From NCBI RefSeq assembly GCF_009937995.1, contig NZ_AP021881.1:2976001-3040000 (forward strand): a stretch of DNA of 64,000 nucleotides, read 5' to 3'. Within the stretch, counting starts at the first letter, position 1. Each line of letters begins with the position of its first letter. The notes under the pieces were generated by a model. That model was not told the DNA's origin. It searched no databases and saw only the letters and a list, made by a program, of their open reading frames with translations. The DNA comes from Sulfuriferula nivalis. GTDB taxonomy: Bacteria > Pseudomonadota > Gammaproteobacteria > Burkholderiales > Sulfuriferulaceae. The position numbers and the translations under genes are program-made. Positions 47,903-57,593 of this stretch are shown one piece after another.

Positions 47903-47942
47903 ATCCAATAAAAAACCCGCTAATGCGGGTTTTTTATTGGAT
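47903..47942. terminator. Bidirectional intrinsic terminator after rpoH
   Basis: A perfect 18-bp stem (47903-47920 with 47925-47942), a four-base loop and a GC core CCCGC/GCGGG between A and T runs of six. It ends rpoH on the plus strand and the small membrane-peptide/ccoS unit on the minus strand. The outer arms match those of the terminator after rpmG. Confidence 0.92.
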
Positions 47943-47959
47943 CGATACATTAATACAAA

Positions 47960-48067
47960 TTAAGCAAAGATCACTACAGATAAGAAGCTCAACCATGCTG
48001 TTACAATTAAAGCCACTGTAATACCTAATGGCACAATACTATTATTACCAAATAACATTTCTTTCAT
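47960..48067 (-). CDS. 35-residue single-pass membrane peptide downstream of ccoS
   Basis: A small gene of 36 codons. It begins MKEMLFGNNS, continues into a hydrophobic stretch of about 20 residues (~11-33) and ends VVIFA. The ribosome site is strong: AGAGGG with six to seven bases before the ATG. It lies 49 bases after ccoS, on the same strand, and just before the shared terminator, so it is the last gene of the cbb3 assembly operon. Its size and topology match the tiny subunits of terminal oxidases such as CcoM and CydX. The sequence does not prove orthology. Confidence 0.65.
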   Translation of the reverse strand: MKEMLFGNNSIVPLGITVALIVTAWLSFLSVVIFA

Positions 48068-48116
48068 TTCACTACCCTCTAAAAAATATTAGCAAATTGT
48101 AAACCATTTCCCATCA

Positions 48117-48320
48117 TTAACGCAATTTTATGGAATCTACATCAGCTTCTGACCGGTTTGCAGGCAACATAGGGTCATCATCATCCATTAGAATCCGTTG
48201 AGCAGGACCTTCCATATCTTCGAACTGACCAGTTCTTATCGCCCAAAATATGCCCAGCACCATAAAAATAATAAATATAGCGGTCATAGTCAATAAAAAG
48301 ACCAAAGTTGAAGTCGTCAT
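48117..48320 (-). CDS. ccoS: Cytochrome cbb3 maturation protein CcoS
   Basis: A 67-residue single-pass membrane protein: a hydrophobic N-terminal helix (~5-28), then the family motif GIFWAIRTGQFEDMEGPAQRIL. CcoS is needed for cofactor insertion (heme b or copper) into cbb3 oxidase. It lies eight bases after ccoI, in the common ccoGHIS order. The D-D-D-D stretch and the tail are typical, and no residue is missing. Confidence 0.95.
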   Translation of the reverse strand: MTTSTLVFLLTMTAIFIIFMVLGIFWAIRTGQFEDMEGPAQRILMDDDDPMLPANRSEADVDSIKLR

Positions 48321-48328
48321 AAATTTAC

Positions 48329-50743
48329 CTATTTTAATCGCAACGCATTTAATACCACTATCAACGAACTAAGTGACATACCCAATGCTGCAAGCCATGG
48401 GGAAACATAGCCCATAGCAGCAAATGGCAACGCCGTCAGATTATATACTACCGCCCAAATCAAATTTTGCCGCATCACTACCAAGGTATTTTTACCCATA
48501 TCCAATGCGGCCACTACATCTGTCAACTTGCTGGACAGCAGTACCACATCACTACTTTGACTTGCTACATCCGTACCCGTTCCCATTGCGAATGAAACCT
48601 GTGCACCTGACAACACAGGTGCATCATTCACACCGTCACCCACCATGGCTACGACAGCACCCTGTGCTTGTAGTCGTTTAAGTTGATCAAATTTATCCTG
48701 TGGCCGTTGTTGCGACAGAAAGTCCGTCACTCCCAATTGTCGCGCTACGTATTCGACAGCCTGAGGTGCATCACCAGACAATATACTGACTGAAATGCCT
48801 CGTGACTGTAGCTGTTCGACAGCCATTTTTGCATCGACTCTCAAATCATCTGCCAACGCAAAGACCGCAATCACACGAGTTGCATCACATAGCCACACCA
48901 AAGTGGCTTGCTCCGAGTTAATTTGCAAATCCGTGATCGCATAAGCTTTACTTGCTAAAGCATAACCCTGGTTACCTATTGTATAGCTCACGCCTGAGAT
49001 CTCAGCAGCGATACCTTGTCCCGCAACATTAGTCGCATTTATGACTGGGTAAAGTTCAGTCGCTTCAACTTTATGCACGAAGGCGCGTGCTAATGGATGC
49101 TCTGATATCTGTTCTAAACTTGCCGCAATCTTTAAACTTTCTTCGATGGATATATCTGCAAACACTCGTATGTCAACAATTACTGGATGCCCCACCGTCA
49201 GCGTTCCCGTCTTATCGAAAACTACGTGGGTCACATGCGCAAGGGTCTCCATTGCATGCCCTCGCAAAACCAGGATACCCTTCTTAATCAGGTGTGACCC
49301 CGCAGCAGCCAATGCGGCTGGCACTGCCAGTGACAGTGCGCATGGACACGTCACCACCAACACAGATAGCACAATTTCAAATGCACGCGTGTGGTCAATT
49401 AGCAACCAAACAACACCAACCGCCAACGCAAACAGCAATAAACCCCAAGTAAACCAGGCAGCAACCTTATCTGCCAATTGGGCGATTTTCGGCTTTTCCG
49501 CTTGTGCTTTATCGACCAAACGAACTATGCCCGCCAATACAGTGTCTTCACCCACGCCTGTTACTCTGATCACTAACGGGCTATCGAGATTGACACTTCC
49601 AGCAATCACACCACTTCCATGCACTTTTATTATTGCGCGGGATTCACCTGTCAATAATGACTCATCTGCCGTTGATTCACCTTCGACAACTATCCCATCT
49701 GCTGCCATTGCCTCGCCAGATTTCACTAAAATCAAATCATCCGGCATAAGCTCCATTACAGGTACGTAACTTTGTTGCCCATCCTTTATCCGCATTGCCA
49801 TAGCTGGCTGCAACTTCAGTAAATTTTCTGCTGCCTCAACTGACTTTTCTCGCGCACCCGTTTCCAGCAACCTAGTCGCCAGTAAGAATAAGGTAAACAT
49901 ACCTATGGTGTCATAGTAAACGTGTGCACCACCAAACACGGTAACCCACACGCTCCCTAGGAATGCTGTAATTATTGCCAACGCGACTGGCACATCCATA
50001 TTCAGATGCCCTGACTTTATACCGCTCCATGCTGAACGATAAAATGGCATTGCAGCAAACGTAGCTACGGGTATTGTCAACATCATACTAAACCAGCGCA
50101 GCAGCTCCATTATATCCTGCGTCATACCATACCAGGCACCAGCATATAATCCTACGGCTAGCATCATCACCTGTGCGGAGGCTATTCCTGCTATAGCAAT
50201 GCGTTGTAAATCTTTTTTGTGCTTGGTTTTACGTAATTTATCTGCCTGATGGGCGTTATATGGATGCGCGTTATAACCTAGCAGTTGTATCTCTTTTAGT
50301 ATGGTTGATAAGTTTATCTTGCGCTCATCCCAGGCAACTCGTGCGCGATGACTCGCATAATTAACCTCGACGCTTATAACACCGTCTAATTGCCGTATGT
50401 GTCGCTCGTTTAACCAAACACAAGCAGCACAAGTGATGCCTTCGAGTATCAGTACAGCTTCTTTCGCGTTTTCACCTGAAACAATTACGAAACTGCGTTG
50501 AATATCAGGATGATCATATAACGCCAGTTTCTTAATTTCATCAGGTAGAACTTCTTGCCCGCTCGCAGGCATCGCTGTTCTGCTCTGATAATAGGCTTCC
50601 AGGCCATTATCGACTATAGACTGCGCGACCGCCTGACAACCACGACAACACATACCATGTTCATGACCTGCTATCTTTACTCGATAATCTATTTTAGGTG
50701 GTATCGTTTGACCACAGTGATAGCACGAAGTTGAATCTATCAA
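48329..50743 (-). CDS. ccoI: Copper P-type ATPase CcoI/FixI
   Basis: An 804-residue copper exporter that supplies Cu for the CuB centre of cbb3 oxidase. An N-terminal segment has YHCGQTIPP and a metal-binding CAAC (in TCAACVW), followed by eight membrane helices. The catalytic motif is DKTGTLT, preceded by the CPC copper motif (VTCPCALSL), with GDGVNDAP in the hinge region. It is full length. The stop/start spacing to ccoH is zero to one base, so the operon is tightly coupled. Confidence 0.96.
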   Translation of the reverse strand: MIDSTSCYHCGQTIPPKIDYRVKIAGHEHGMCCRGCQAVAQSIVDNGLEAYYQSRTAMPASGQEVLPDEIKKLALYDHPDIQRSFVIVSGENAKEAVLILEGITCAACVWLNERHIRQLDGVISVEVNYASHRARVAWDERKINLSTILKEIQLLGYNAHPYNAHQADKLRKTKHKKDLQRIAIAGIASAQVMMLAVGLYAGAWYGMTQDIMELLRWFSMMLTIPVATFAAMPFYRSAWSGIKSGHLNMDVPVALAIITAFLGSVWVTVFGGAHVYYDTIGMFTLFLLATRLLETGAREKSVEAAENLLKLQPAMAMRIKDGQQSYVPVMELMPDDLILVKSGEAMAADGIVVEGESTADESLLTGESRAIIKVHGSGVIAGSVNLDSPLVIRVTGVGEDTVLAGIVRLVDKAQAEKPKIAQLADKVAAWFTWGLLLFALAVGVVWLLIDHTRAFEIVLSVLVVTCPCALSLAVPAALAAAGSHLIKKGILVLRGHAMETLAHVTHVVFDKTGTLTVGHPVIVDIRVFADISIEESLKIAASLEQISEHPLARAFVHKVEATELYPVINATNVAGQGIAAEISGVSYTIGNQGYALASKAYAITDLQINSEQATLVWLCDATRVIAVFALADDLRVDAKMAVEQLQSRGISVSILSGDAPQAVEYVARQLGVTDFLSQQRPQDKFDQLKRLQAQGAVVAMVGDGVNDAPVLSGAQVSFAMGTGTDVASQSSDVVLLSSKLTDVVAALDMGKNTLVVMRQNLIWAVVYNLTALPFAAMGYVSPWLAALGMSLSSLIVVLNALRLK

Positions 50744-51538
50744 TCAACCCGCCTTTTTGGCCAACACATCACGATCAACTTCTAGCCTCTTACCTTCAGC
50801 CTCTATCTCTGTGCGCATTATCCATGTACCTGAATGTGGGATCGTAAACTGTCCATTATATTGACCCAATCCTCCATCATCCAATCGGCTCTCGGCAACA
50901 GCAGCAACATTCCCAGCCCGGAAAAACCTAACCTGTACATCTGCATTCAAAATTGGCTGATTTTGTTTATCGTGTAAATTCACCACAATCGCATTGGTTA
51001 ATTTCTCACCTGCAATTAAATTATTTACCCCGTCAATCTCGATTTTCCATCCCAAAGTTTGCAAACTGTTCAACTTTTTAAGCTGCTCTGCTTCAGGTGC
51101 ACCGGCATGTTCATCATGTCGGGTTACACCGGAAAATGCTGTGTATACAGGCTTAATATTTGCTTTCGGTAAAAACCAGCTAGCAACCTGTGTAGATACC
51201 CCCTTACTGGATATGGATACAAAGGAACCATCAACTACAAATAACACCATGAAAAATCCTATAAAAATTTTAGGAATCCAGTGCATACGGTTTGATGGTT
51301 CTTTCTTGGCACCAGTCAGCAGCGTCATAGCCGTTGCTGTAGATAAAAAAACCGCCAAGTGTATCGATACGGTGTCTAAACTCAGACCCTGAATCATGCT
51401 ATACGCCAATATAGCGATACTGACTAAAGCACCTGACACAACACCTCTCCAATAATTGGCAATACCAAACTTACCTAATATCAGATGTATTAATACTACT
51501 GCAACAACGCCGCCAAATAATGTTTGAATTAGACTCAT
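50744..51538 (-). CDS. ccoH: CcoH/FixH-domain protein with extended N-terminal membrane region
   Basis: A 264-residue protein. FixH-type maturation proteins are usually ~150-180 residues with one helix, but here three or four membrane helices (~5-20, 30-50, 55-75, 90-110) precede the periplasmic FixH-like beta domain (~165-260) that ends with GTWIMRTEIEAEGKRLEVDR. It should help assemble cbb3 oxidase, and the extra helices are unusual. It overlaps ccoG (ATGA, 51535-51538). Confidence 0.85.
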   Translation of the reverse strand: MSLIQTLFGGVVAVVLIHLILGKFGIANYWRGVVSGALVSIAILAYSMIQGLSLDTVSIHLAVFLSTATAMTLLTGAKKEPSNRMHWIPKIFIGFFMVLFVVDGSFVSISSKGVSTQVASWFLPKANIKPVYTAFSGVTRHDEHAGAPEAEQLKKLNSLQTLGWKIEIDGVNNLIAGEKLTNAIVVNLHDKQNQPILNADVQVRFFRAGNVAAVAESRLDDGGLGQYNGQFTIPHSGTWIMRTEIEAEGKRLEVDRDVLAKKAG

Positions 51539-52971
51539 GTGTGATTATGCTCATTGTAAAAGTTTGCTGACTCTTCACTACGATCAGCAGGGTTGGTTAA
51601 TGACTGAATTACAAAAGTGAAATGTTCGTATTTTTCTGCTAATTCAGGCTCTAGCTTTACGCTTGCCTGCACGATAACACTCTTACCGCTATGCACTGTG
51701 ACATTTTCCATACCACCTAAATCCAAAGCCTGTGGCGGTAAATTTTTAGCACTAATACTATAAACCGCATCTCTATCAGTTTTATTTGTCAGTCTAATTT
51801 GATACCTGTTTCTAATTTCCCCACTAGACAAAATCACAAACAAGGGTTGTCGAATCTGCTGCACACTCTCTTCAAACTCAGTCCTCTGGCTAATGCTATA
51901 TAACAAACCAAAAGTCATAACCAATATCGCAATCAAATATCCCGCAGCTTTCCAACGCTTCCAACTTATAGCTGGGGGCTTGGGAGTTTCCAAAGCCAAA
52001 TTCGCCTCGGAGTCGTATCGTATTAAACCCTTAGGGTAACCCATTGAATCCATTATATTATTGCATGCGTCTATACACAATCCACACGATATACACTTGT
52101 ATTGCAAACCATCGCGTATATCAATACCTGCCGGGCAAACCTGCACGCAAAAGCCGCAATCTATACAATCTCCATGACCTTGTTCAATACGTGTTTCCCT
52201 GCTCTTCAACTCACCTCTAGGCGAAATTCTGCCTTTTTCACCCTCACCTCTCCGAACGTCATACGCAACTGCTAATGTCTCAGGTTCGTACATTACACTT
52301 TGAAAACGTCCATAGGGACAAATATACGCACATATCTGTTCACGCATAAATGCAGCTGCCGCGTATGTGCTTAGTCCTAATCCAAGCACACCGATATAGG
52401 CTGCACTGGCTGCATCACCTGTGAAAAATCGCTTTAATAAATCCGGGGCATATCCAAAATACAATACAAATGTAATACCAGTCCAGAATGCAATCAGCAG
52501 CCAGATTAAGTGTGTTCCACCCACTTTGAAAATCTTTTCTGCATTCCAATCCTGCTTTTGCAACCGCAATCGAGCTGGACGCTCACCTTGTATGAATTGT
52601 TCCACCCATATAAACAAATCAGTCCACAAAGTCTGGAAACAGAAATAGCCGCAAAATGCCCGACCAATTAATGTTGTTGCAAAAAACAATATCGCAGCAG
52701 CTATAAATAAGAGTATTGCTAACCAGAATACATTCTGTGGATATACAACTAAATCGAATATGAAAAAACGGCGCCCATCCATATCAAACATCACCGCTTG
52801 TGATGCCGCATCATGTCTATGCCAAGGCAACCATGGCAAACCAAAATACACCGTATATGCCAATACTAAAACTGCAGTTTTAAAGTTACGGAATTTACCC
52901 TTTACTGAACGCGTAACAATAGGCATACGCTTCTCATAAAACTCAATTGGTTGCTCTGTTCCTGTCGTCAT
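51535..52971 (-). CDS. ccoG: Cytochrome cbb3 accessory protein CcoG
   Basis: A 478-residue membrane protein with cytoplasmic [4Fe-4S] motifs. Five helices (~35-60, 85-110, 155-180, 190-210 and 330-355), a YFCFQTLWTDLF segment and CPYGRFQSVMYEPET precede two clusters: C-x-x-C-x-x-C-x-x-x-C (CIDCGFCVQVCP) and CISCGLCIDAC. CcoG reduces copper before it enters the oxidase. I use the ATG at 52971, where GGAG is five bases ahead; a start at 52989 would lie next to the terminator stem. It begins the ccoGHIS unit. Confidence 0.95.
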   Translation of the reverse strand: MTTGTEQPIEFYEKRMPIVTRSVKGKFRNFKTAVLVLAYTVYFGLPWLPWHRHDAASQAVMFDMDGRRFFIFDLVVYPQNVFWLAILLFIAAAILFFATTLIGRAFCGYFCFQTLWTDLFIWVEQFIQGERPARLRLQKQDWNAEKIFKVGGTHLIWLLIAFWTGITFVLYFGYAPDLLKRFFTGDAASAAYIGVLGLGLSTYAAAAFMREQICAYICPYGRFQSVMYEPETLAVAYDVRRGEGEKGRISPRGELKSRETRIEQGHGDCIDCGFCVQVCPAGIDIRDGLQYKCISCGLCIDACNNIMDSMGYPKGLIRYDSEANLALETPKPPAISWKRWKAAGYLIAILVMTFGLLYSISQRTEFEESVQQIRQPLFVILSSGEIRNRYQIRLTNKTDRDAVYSISAKNLPPQALDLGGMENVTVHSGKSVIVQASVKLEPELAEKYEHFTFVIQSLTNPADRSEESANFYNEHNHT

Positions 52972-52991
52972 TTCATCTCCACAATGCAAAA

Positions 52992-53010
52992 CCCCCGCAT
53001 GAAGCGGGGG
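52992..53010 (-). terminator. Intrinsic terminator or attenuator between ccoP and ccoG
   Basis: CCCCCGC (52992-52998) and GCGGGGG (53004-53010) form a GC-rich 7-bp stem with a five-base loop. On the minus strand the stem is followed by TTTT. It sits after the ccoNOQP genes and before ccoG, so it may lower expression of the assembly genes relative to the oxidase subunits. With only four Ts, it may be a partial stop. Confidence 0.7.
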
Positions 53011-53054
53011 CTATTACGTTTACTGATTATAAATGCTCATAGCTGTCAGCAATC

Positions 53055-53975
53055 TTACTTACCGCCACCCAATTCATGCACATACACAGTTAACAATTTG
53101 ATTTGATCAGCTGACAAACGATCTTGCCAAGCGGGCATTACACCCTTGTTCAAACCCTTACGAATCACATTCTTTACTGCAGCCTCTTTATCAGCAATTG
53201 TATCAGCGCCTGGAACATTAGCCCACAACCAGATTCTATCTGTTAAATTAGCAGAACCAATTTCTTGTCGACCATGCGCATTATCACCGTGGCAGTAGTA
53301 GCACGCTGCTGTTTCTGAGTGGAATAATGCGTTACCAGCTTGTGCACTGACAGGGTCAACTGCAATTTTTGATAAGCTCAATACATAATCAGCTAACTGT
53401 GAAACCTGCTTATCATCCAGAACTTCTGCGAAAGGCGGCATGTAACCGTGACGGCCATGAGTAATTGTTTGCTGAATTTTAGCAAATTCACCACCATACA
53501 GCCAATCATCATCTGTCAAGTTCGGAGCAAACCCAACCTTACCCGCACCACCTTGCTGATGGCAAGCCGCGCAGTTGTCAGAAAACAATTGCTTACCTGC
53601 TGATACCACAAAGCTGTCCAACTCAGGATCTTTCGTAATTTTCTCAAATGGCGTATCTGCCACTTTTGTATAATACGGCTTTTGCGCTGTTACGGCCTCG
53701 TTGGTCTCTTTCATTAACAACGCACGAGTATTCCAATGTGTTGTTTTTGTAACGCCCTTGTCATTCACGTAGGTAATCGTATCAAAACCTTTTGTATAAC
53801 TGCCACCTATTGGCCATGCCGGGTAAAGAAACCAATATATAACAGCCGCTGCCACACTGATGTAGAAAGAAACCAACCACCATGTAGGCACTGGATTATT
53901 ATATTCTTGCAAATCGCCATCCCAAGCATGACCCGTAGTTTGCGGTGCTGGCTTCTGTCCTGTTTTCTGATTCAT
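53055..53975 (-). CDS. ccoP: cbb3 oxidase diheme subunit CcoP
   Basis: A 306-residue membrane-anchored cytochrome c. After a short cytoplasmic part and one or two helices (~30-52) come two CxxCH heme c sites, CAACH near 135 and CYYCH near 223. It passes electrons to CcoN through CcoO. It overlaps ccoQ (ATGA, 53972-53975). Both heme motifs are intact and the C-terminus is complete. Confidence 0.97.
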   Translation of the reverse strand: MNQKTGQKPAPQTTGHAWDGDLQEYNNPVPTWWLVSFYISVAAAVIYWFLYPAWPIGGSYTKGFDTITYVNDKGVTKTTHWNTRALLMKETNEAVTAQKPYYTKVADTPFEKITKDPELDSFVVSAGKQLFSDNCAACHQQGGAGKVGFAPNLTDDDWLYGGEFAKIQQTITHGRHGYMPPFAEVLDDKQVSQLADYVLSLSKIAVDPVSAQAGNALFHSETAACYYCHGDNAHGRQEIGSANLTDRIWLWANVPGADTIADKEAAVKNVIRKGLNKGVMPAWQDRLSADQIKLLTVYVHELGGGK

Positions 53976-54160
53976 TTTTTATCTTCCTTGATCTCGGTCT
54001 CATCATCTAGGAATGGCATATCCTTGTATGTTTCTAACCGTTCACTTCGTTTTTTATCACCAAACACGTACAACATTATGAACACAAAAGTGACAAATAA
54101 GATCACCAGTGCAACAGGTTTAGTATGTTCAAACGAAGAAAACCAATTTAGCCATTCCAT
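53972..54160 (-). CDS. ccoQ: cbb3 oxidase small subunit CcoQ
   Basis: A 62-residue single-helix protein (VALVILFVTFVFIMLYVFG, ~17-35) with an acidic tail. It stabilizes the cbb3 complex. I use ATG at 54160, with AGGA eight bases ahead, because the earlier start would be a TTG. It overlaps ccoP (ATGA). Confidence 0.9.
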   Translation of the reverse strand: MEWLNWFSSFEHTKPVALVILFVTFVFIMLYVFGDKKRSERLETYKDMPFLDDETEIKEDKK

Positions 54161-54175
54161 TATCAAATTCCTAAC

Positions 54176-54919
54176 TTAACGATATTTGACGAACTCATCG
54201 TCATCATATTTACGGAAATCAACCATAGTGCCTAGCACTTGCAAATAAGCAACTAATGCATCCATTTCAGTAATATTTGAATTATCACCGTCATAGTTAT
54301 TTTCTTGAGCCTGCGCAATCAGATTCTTACGTGCATCCGCAATATTAAGTAATTTTGCCGTATCTGCACCAAATTTCTTAACGTTAGCTTCATATTCAGT
54401 TTTATTCAATGAATAAGGCACACCTACTGCACGCAACGCCATCATACGATCGGTTATATCAGAATAATCAAGCTCTGTTTTCAATAACCATGGGAAATTT
54501 GGCATTACAGACTGCGGAACCATAGATTTTGGATTGTTCAAATGCGCGACCTGCCATTCGTTGGAGTACTTTTTACCCACACGTGCCAAATCAGGACCGG
54601 TACGCTTTGAACCCCATTGGAATGGATGATCATACTGTGACTCAGCCGCTAATGAATAATGGCCATAACGCAGAGCCTCATCCCGGAATGGACGTATCAT
54701 TTGTGAATGGCACAAATAGCAGCCTTCACGTTGATAGATATCACGTCCACGTTGTTCTAAAGGTGTATATGGACGAACCCCATCAACCTTTTCAACTGTA
54801 TCTTTAATAAAGAACAGCGGCGCAATCTCCACCAAACCACCCACACTAATCGCCAACATAGTCAGCACTAACAAAAGACCAACGTTAGTTTCTATCCATT
54901 CATGCTTGAAATTAAACAT
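54176..54919 (-). CDS. ccoO: cbb3 oxidase monoheme subunit CcoO
   Basis: A 247-residue membrane-anchored cytochrome c. An N-terminal helix (~14-34) is followed by one heme motif CYLCHS near residue 68, and methionine-containing axial-ligand regions such as SVMPNFPWL. It accepts electrons from CcoP. It is 14 bases behind ccoN, in the usual operon order. Confidence 0.96.
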   Translation of the reverse strand: MFNFKHEWIETNVGLLLVLTMLAISVGGLVEIAPLFFIKDTVEKVDGVRPYTPLEQRGRDIYQREGCYLCHSQMIRPFRDEALRYGHYSLAAESQYDHPFQWGSKRTGPDLARVGKKYSNEWQVAHLNNPKSMVPQSVMPNFPWLLKTELDYSDITDRMMALRAVGVPYSLNKTEYEANVKKFGADTAKLLNIADARKNLIAQAQENNYDGDNSNITEMDALVAYLQVLGTMVDFRKYDDDEFVKYR

Positions 54920-54933
54920 ATACGTTCTCCTTA

Positions 54934-56397
54934 TTAAGCACTGGCCATGCCAGTTATTTTAGCGTGACCAGCTGCGCGTGTTGCAGCTTCAGCCCGCACA
55001 GCTTTGCGTACAGTAACCATTACGTTGATAAACATCATCAACATACCAGTCACAAAGAACATTCCGCCAATTGCACGCATTGCATAGAATGGGTGCATAG
55101 CAGCCACAGACTCAACAAACGAGTACTGCAAATTGCCGTATTGATCAAATGCACGCCACATCAAACCTTGGGTAATACCTGATATCCACATAGCCGTGAT
55201 ATACAACAACACACCTATGGTAGCGAACCAGAAATGTACCTCTATCATCTTTTGGCTCCACATTTTGGTATTCCACAATTTAGGAATCATGTGGTAAAGC
55301 GATCCAAAACTAACCATTGCAACCCAGCCCAAAGCACCTGAGTGCACGTGACCTACAGTCCAGTCAGTGTAGTGGGACAACGCATTCACATCTTTCAGCG
55401 CCATTAATGGACCTTCAAATGTGGACATACCATAGAATGACAACGCCACAATCAGGAAACGCATAATTGGATCTGTACGCAATTTATCCCAAGCACCTGA
55501 CAAAGTCATAATCCCGTTAATCATACCGCCCCATGATGGCAACAACAGCATAATAGAGAATGTTGCAGCAAGCGTTGAAGTCCAGTCTGGTAAAGCAGTC
55601 CAATGCAAGTGATGCGCACCAACCCACATATACAAGAAACCTAGCGCCCAGAAGTGGATGATAGACAAACGATATGAGAATATAGGACGACCAGCTTGTT
55701 TAGGTACGAAGTAATACATCATTCCCAAGAACGCAGCTGTCAAGAAGAAGCCTACTGCATTATGGCCATACCACCACTGTGTCATTGCGTCCTGCACACC
55801 GGAAAACAAACTATAAGATTTCATCGAGAACAAGCTTACAGGCACAGCTAAATTGTTAAATGTATGCAATAAAGCAGTAGCCAGAATAAACGCCAGGAAG
55901 AACCAGTTTGCAACATAGATATGCGGCTGCTTACGGCGCATTATAGTGCCTACGAACAAGGCCAGATAAGTTACCCACACCACTTCAACCAGGATATCAA
56001 TAGGCCATTCCATCTCGGCGTACTCACGCGCCTGACTGTAGCCCAGCATATAGCTGATACCGCCCAGCATAATTGCTGCCTGCCAACCCCAGAAAGTAAA
56101 GGTTGCCATGCCATCGCTAATTAAACGTGCCTGACAGGTACGCTGCACTACATAATATGAAGTAGCAAATAATGCACTACCACCAAAACCAAAAATCACC
56201 GCGCTTGTATGCACTGGACGTAAACGACCAAAAGTAATATAAGGAATATCAAAGTTCAAGAAAGGCCACGCCAGTTCAGACGCTATGTACACGCCAACTG
56301 ACATCCCTATCAAGCCCCAAACTACGGCCATGATTGAGAATTTCTTAACTATGTCAAAATTGTACTGCTCTAAACTACTTACTTCTGTAGCCGCCAT
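54934..56397 (-). CDS. ccoN: cbb3 oxidase catalytic subunit CcoN
   Basis: A 487-residue heme-copper oxidase core with about 12 helices. Conserved histidines include [14 protein letters not shown] (low-spin heme) and [27 protein letters not shown] (CuB ligand and active-site region), and [12 protein letters not shown] near the C-terminal part. It reduces O2 at low oxygen with high affinity. First gene of ccoNOQP. No clear FNR half-sites were seen in the ~150 bases upstream. Confidence 0.97.
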   Translation of the reverse strand: MAATEVSSLEQYNFDIVKKFSIMAVVWGLIGMSVGVYIASELAWPFLNFDIPYITFGRLRPVHTSAVIFGFGGSALFATSYYVVQRTCQARLISDGMATFTFWGWQAAIMLGGISYMLGYSQAREYAEMEWPIDILVEVVWVTYLALFVGTIMRRKQPHIYVANWFFLAFILATALLHTFNNLAVPVSLFSMKSYSLFSGVQDAMTQWWYGHNAVGFFLTAAFLGMMYYFVPKQAGRPIFSYRLSIIHFWALGFLYMWVGAHHLHWTALPDWTSTLAATFSIMLLLPSWGGMINGIMTLSGAWDKLRTDPIMRFLIVALSFYGMSTFEGPLMALKDVNALSHYTDWTVGHVHSGALGWVAMVSFGSLYHMIPKLWNTKMWSQKMIEVHFWFATIGVLLYITAMWISGITQGLMWRAFDQYGNLQYSFVESVAAMHPFYAMRAIGGMFFVTGMLMMFINVMVTVRKAVRAEAATRAAGHAKITGMASA

Positions 56398-56547
56398 GGG
56401 AGTCTCCTACGCCGCTGTATCTATGGAAAAGAATATACTAACTTCGGCATTTTACCTGCGGCAATATGCCGCACGCAAGCTTTTATGTTTATCATTTTTT
56501 AAATTGGTTCCATAAATTTCTTAAATACCCAATTATTAAGGATATTT

Positions 56548-57129
56548 TTATCTTATTAACTGCCGGATATCACTGGCTATATCTGAGGGCACCTCACCAT
56601 AAGGCATCCGCAATCGCAATCGCCCATCAGCGTCATAGATGTAAGCAAACGCACTATGATCCATCGCATAATTACCCGATGCATCAACAGGTTGCTGACG
56701 ATAATAAACATTAAACTCTTTTGCCAATGTTGAAGTATGCTCAACGTCCGTATATAGCCCTAAAAAATTCGGGTTAAACGCTGGAACAAATTGCGCCAAT
56801 TTATCTTGAGTGTCTCTTGCTGGATCTAGCGTAATGAATAGCACTTGAACTTTATTTGCATTCTTACCTAACAGCGTCATAGCCTGGGCAAAATCATACA
56901 AAGTAGTGGGGCAAACATCAGGGCAATGGGTATATCCAAAGAACACCGCCACTACTTTACCGTGGAAGTCCGATAAGGCTCGATGACGCCCATTATGATC
57001 TGTCAGATCAAAGGCCTGAGCATATTTGGCACCAGTTACATCTTCGGCAACTGTATTTTTTAGCGGCACCACTGTTGGCGCGACCGGACCACACCCAGCC
57101 AAAGCCAGCAGCAGCCAAAATTTATGCAT
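56548..57129 (-). CDS. SCO1/SenC-type copper chaperone
   Basis: A 193-residue thioredoxin-fold lipoprotein (lipobox LALAGC). Copper ligands are the CPDVC pair near residue 73 and His in MDHSAFAYIYD. SCO proteins deliver or reduce copper for oxidase CuA or CuB centres. It lies two bases behind the Rrf2 gene and upstream of ccoN, so it likely serves the oxidase. Its role in cbb3 rather than aa3 assembly is inferred from position. Confidence 0.94.
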   Translation of the reverse strand: MHKFWLLLALAGCGPVAPTVVPLKNTVAEDVTGAKYAQAFDLTDHNGRHRALSDFHGKVVAVFFGYTHCPDVCPTTLYDFAQAMTLLGKNANKVQVLFITLDPARDTQDKLAQFVPAFNPNFLGLYTDVEHTSTLAKEFNVYYRQQPVDASGNYAMDHSAFAYIYDADGRLRLRMPYGEVPSDIASDIRQLIR

Positions 57130-57130
57130 A

Positions 57131-57589
57131 TCACACTTGCGCCATTGCGACTAAAGGCATATCTGCCAATCGATAACGTCCCGTTTGCACAGCAACGGCT
57201 AAATCAGCCAACGTCATTTGATTTAGCATCTCTATCACTTTTTCTTTAATAGGCAACCAACGCGCATGCACAGGGCATGCAGTCTCATCACTACAACGCT
57301 TCAATCCTAGCAAACAACTTTGCGTGAAATCAGCGCCCTCCGTTAATTGTAACAACCGCATCAATGAAATTTGCGCAGCCGGTTCCCGCAAACAAAACCC
57401 ACCTAACCGCCCACGAAAAGATGACAATAATCCGCCCTTACTCATCGCTTGCAAAATTTTGGCCAAATAGGGTGCCGGAACGTTTAATCGTTCCGCAATG
57501 TCTTTGTTCAGCACAGGTGTATTGGGTGGCTGTGTAGCCATATAAATCATTGCCTGCACCGCGTACTGGCTAGTTCGAGAAAGTATCAC
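57131..57589 (-). CDS. Rrf2 family transcriptional regulator
   Basis: A 152-residue DNA-binding protein. Winged helix with RTSQYAVQAMIYMA at the start and a recognition region near 45-65. A cysteine triad, C92, C100 and C106 (the CLLGLKRC segment, then CPVH), suggests an iron-sulfur or redox cluster as in IscR, NsrR and RirA. It starts with GTG preceded by AGGTG. It is one base upstream of the SCO gene and in front of cco, so oxidase or copper control is a likely role. The ligand is unknown. Confidence 0.9.
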   Translation of the reverse strand: MILSRTSQYAVQAMIYMATQPPNTPVLNKDIAERLNVPAPYLAKILQAMSKGGLLSSFRGRLGGFCLREPAAQISLMRLLQLTEGADFTQSCLLGLKRCSDETACPVHARWLPIKEKVIEMLNQMTLADLAVAVQTGRYRLADMPLVAMAQV

Positions 57590-57593
57590 CGCA

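Noticed and set aside
56398-56547. FNR/ANR site in front of ccoN
   Set aside because: I looked for TTGAT-N4-ATCAA-type half-sites and found no convincing pair, so none is listed.
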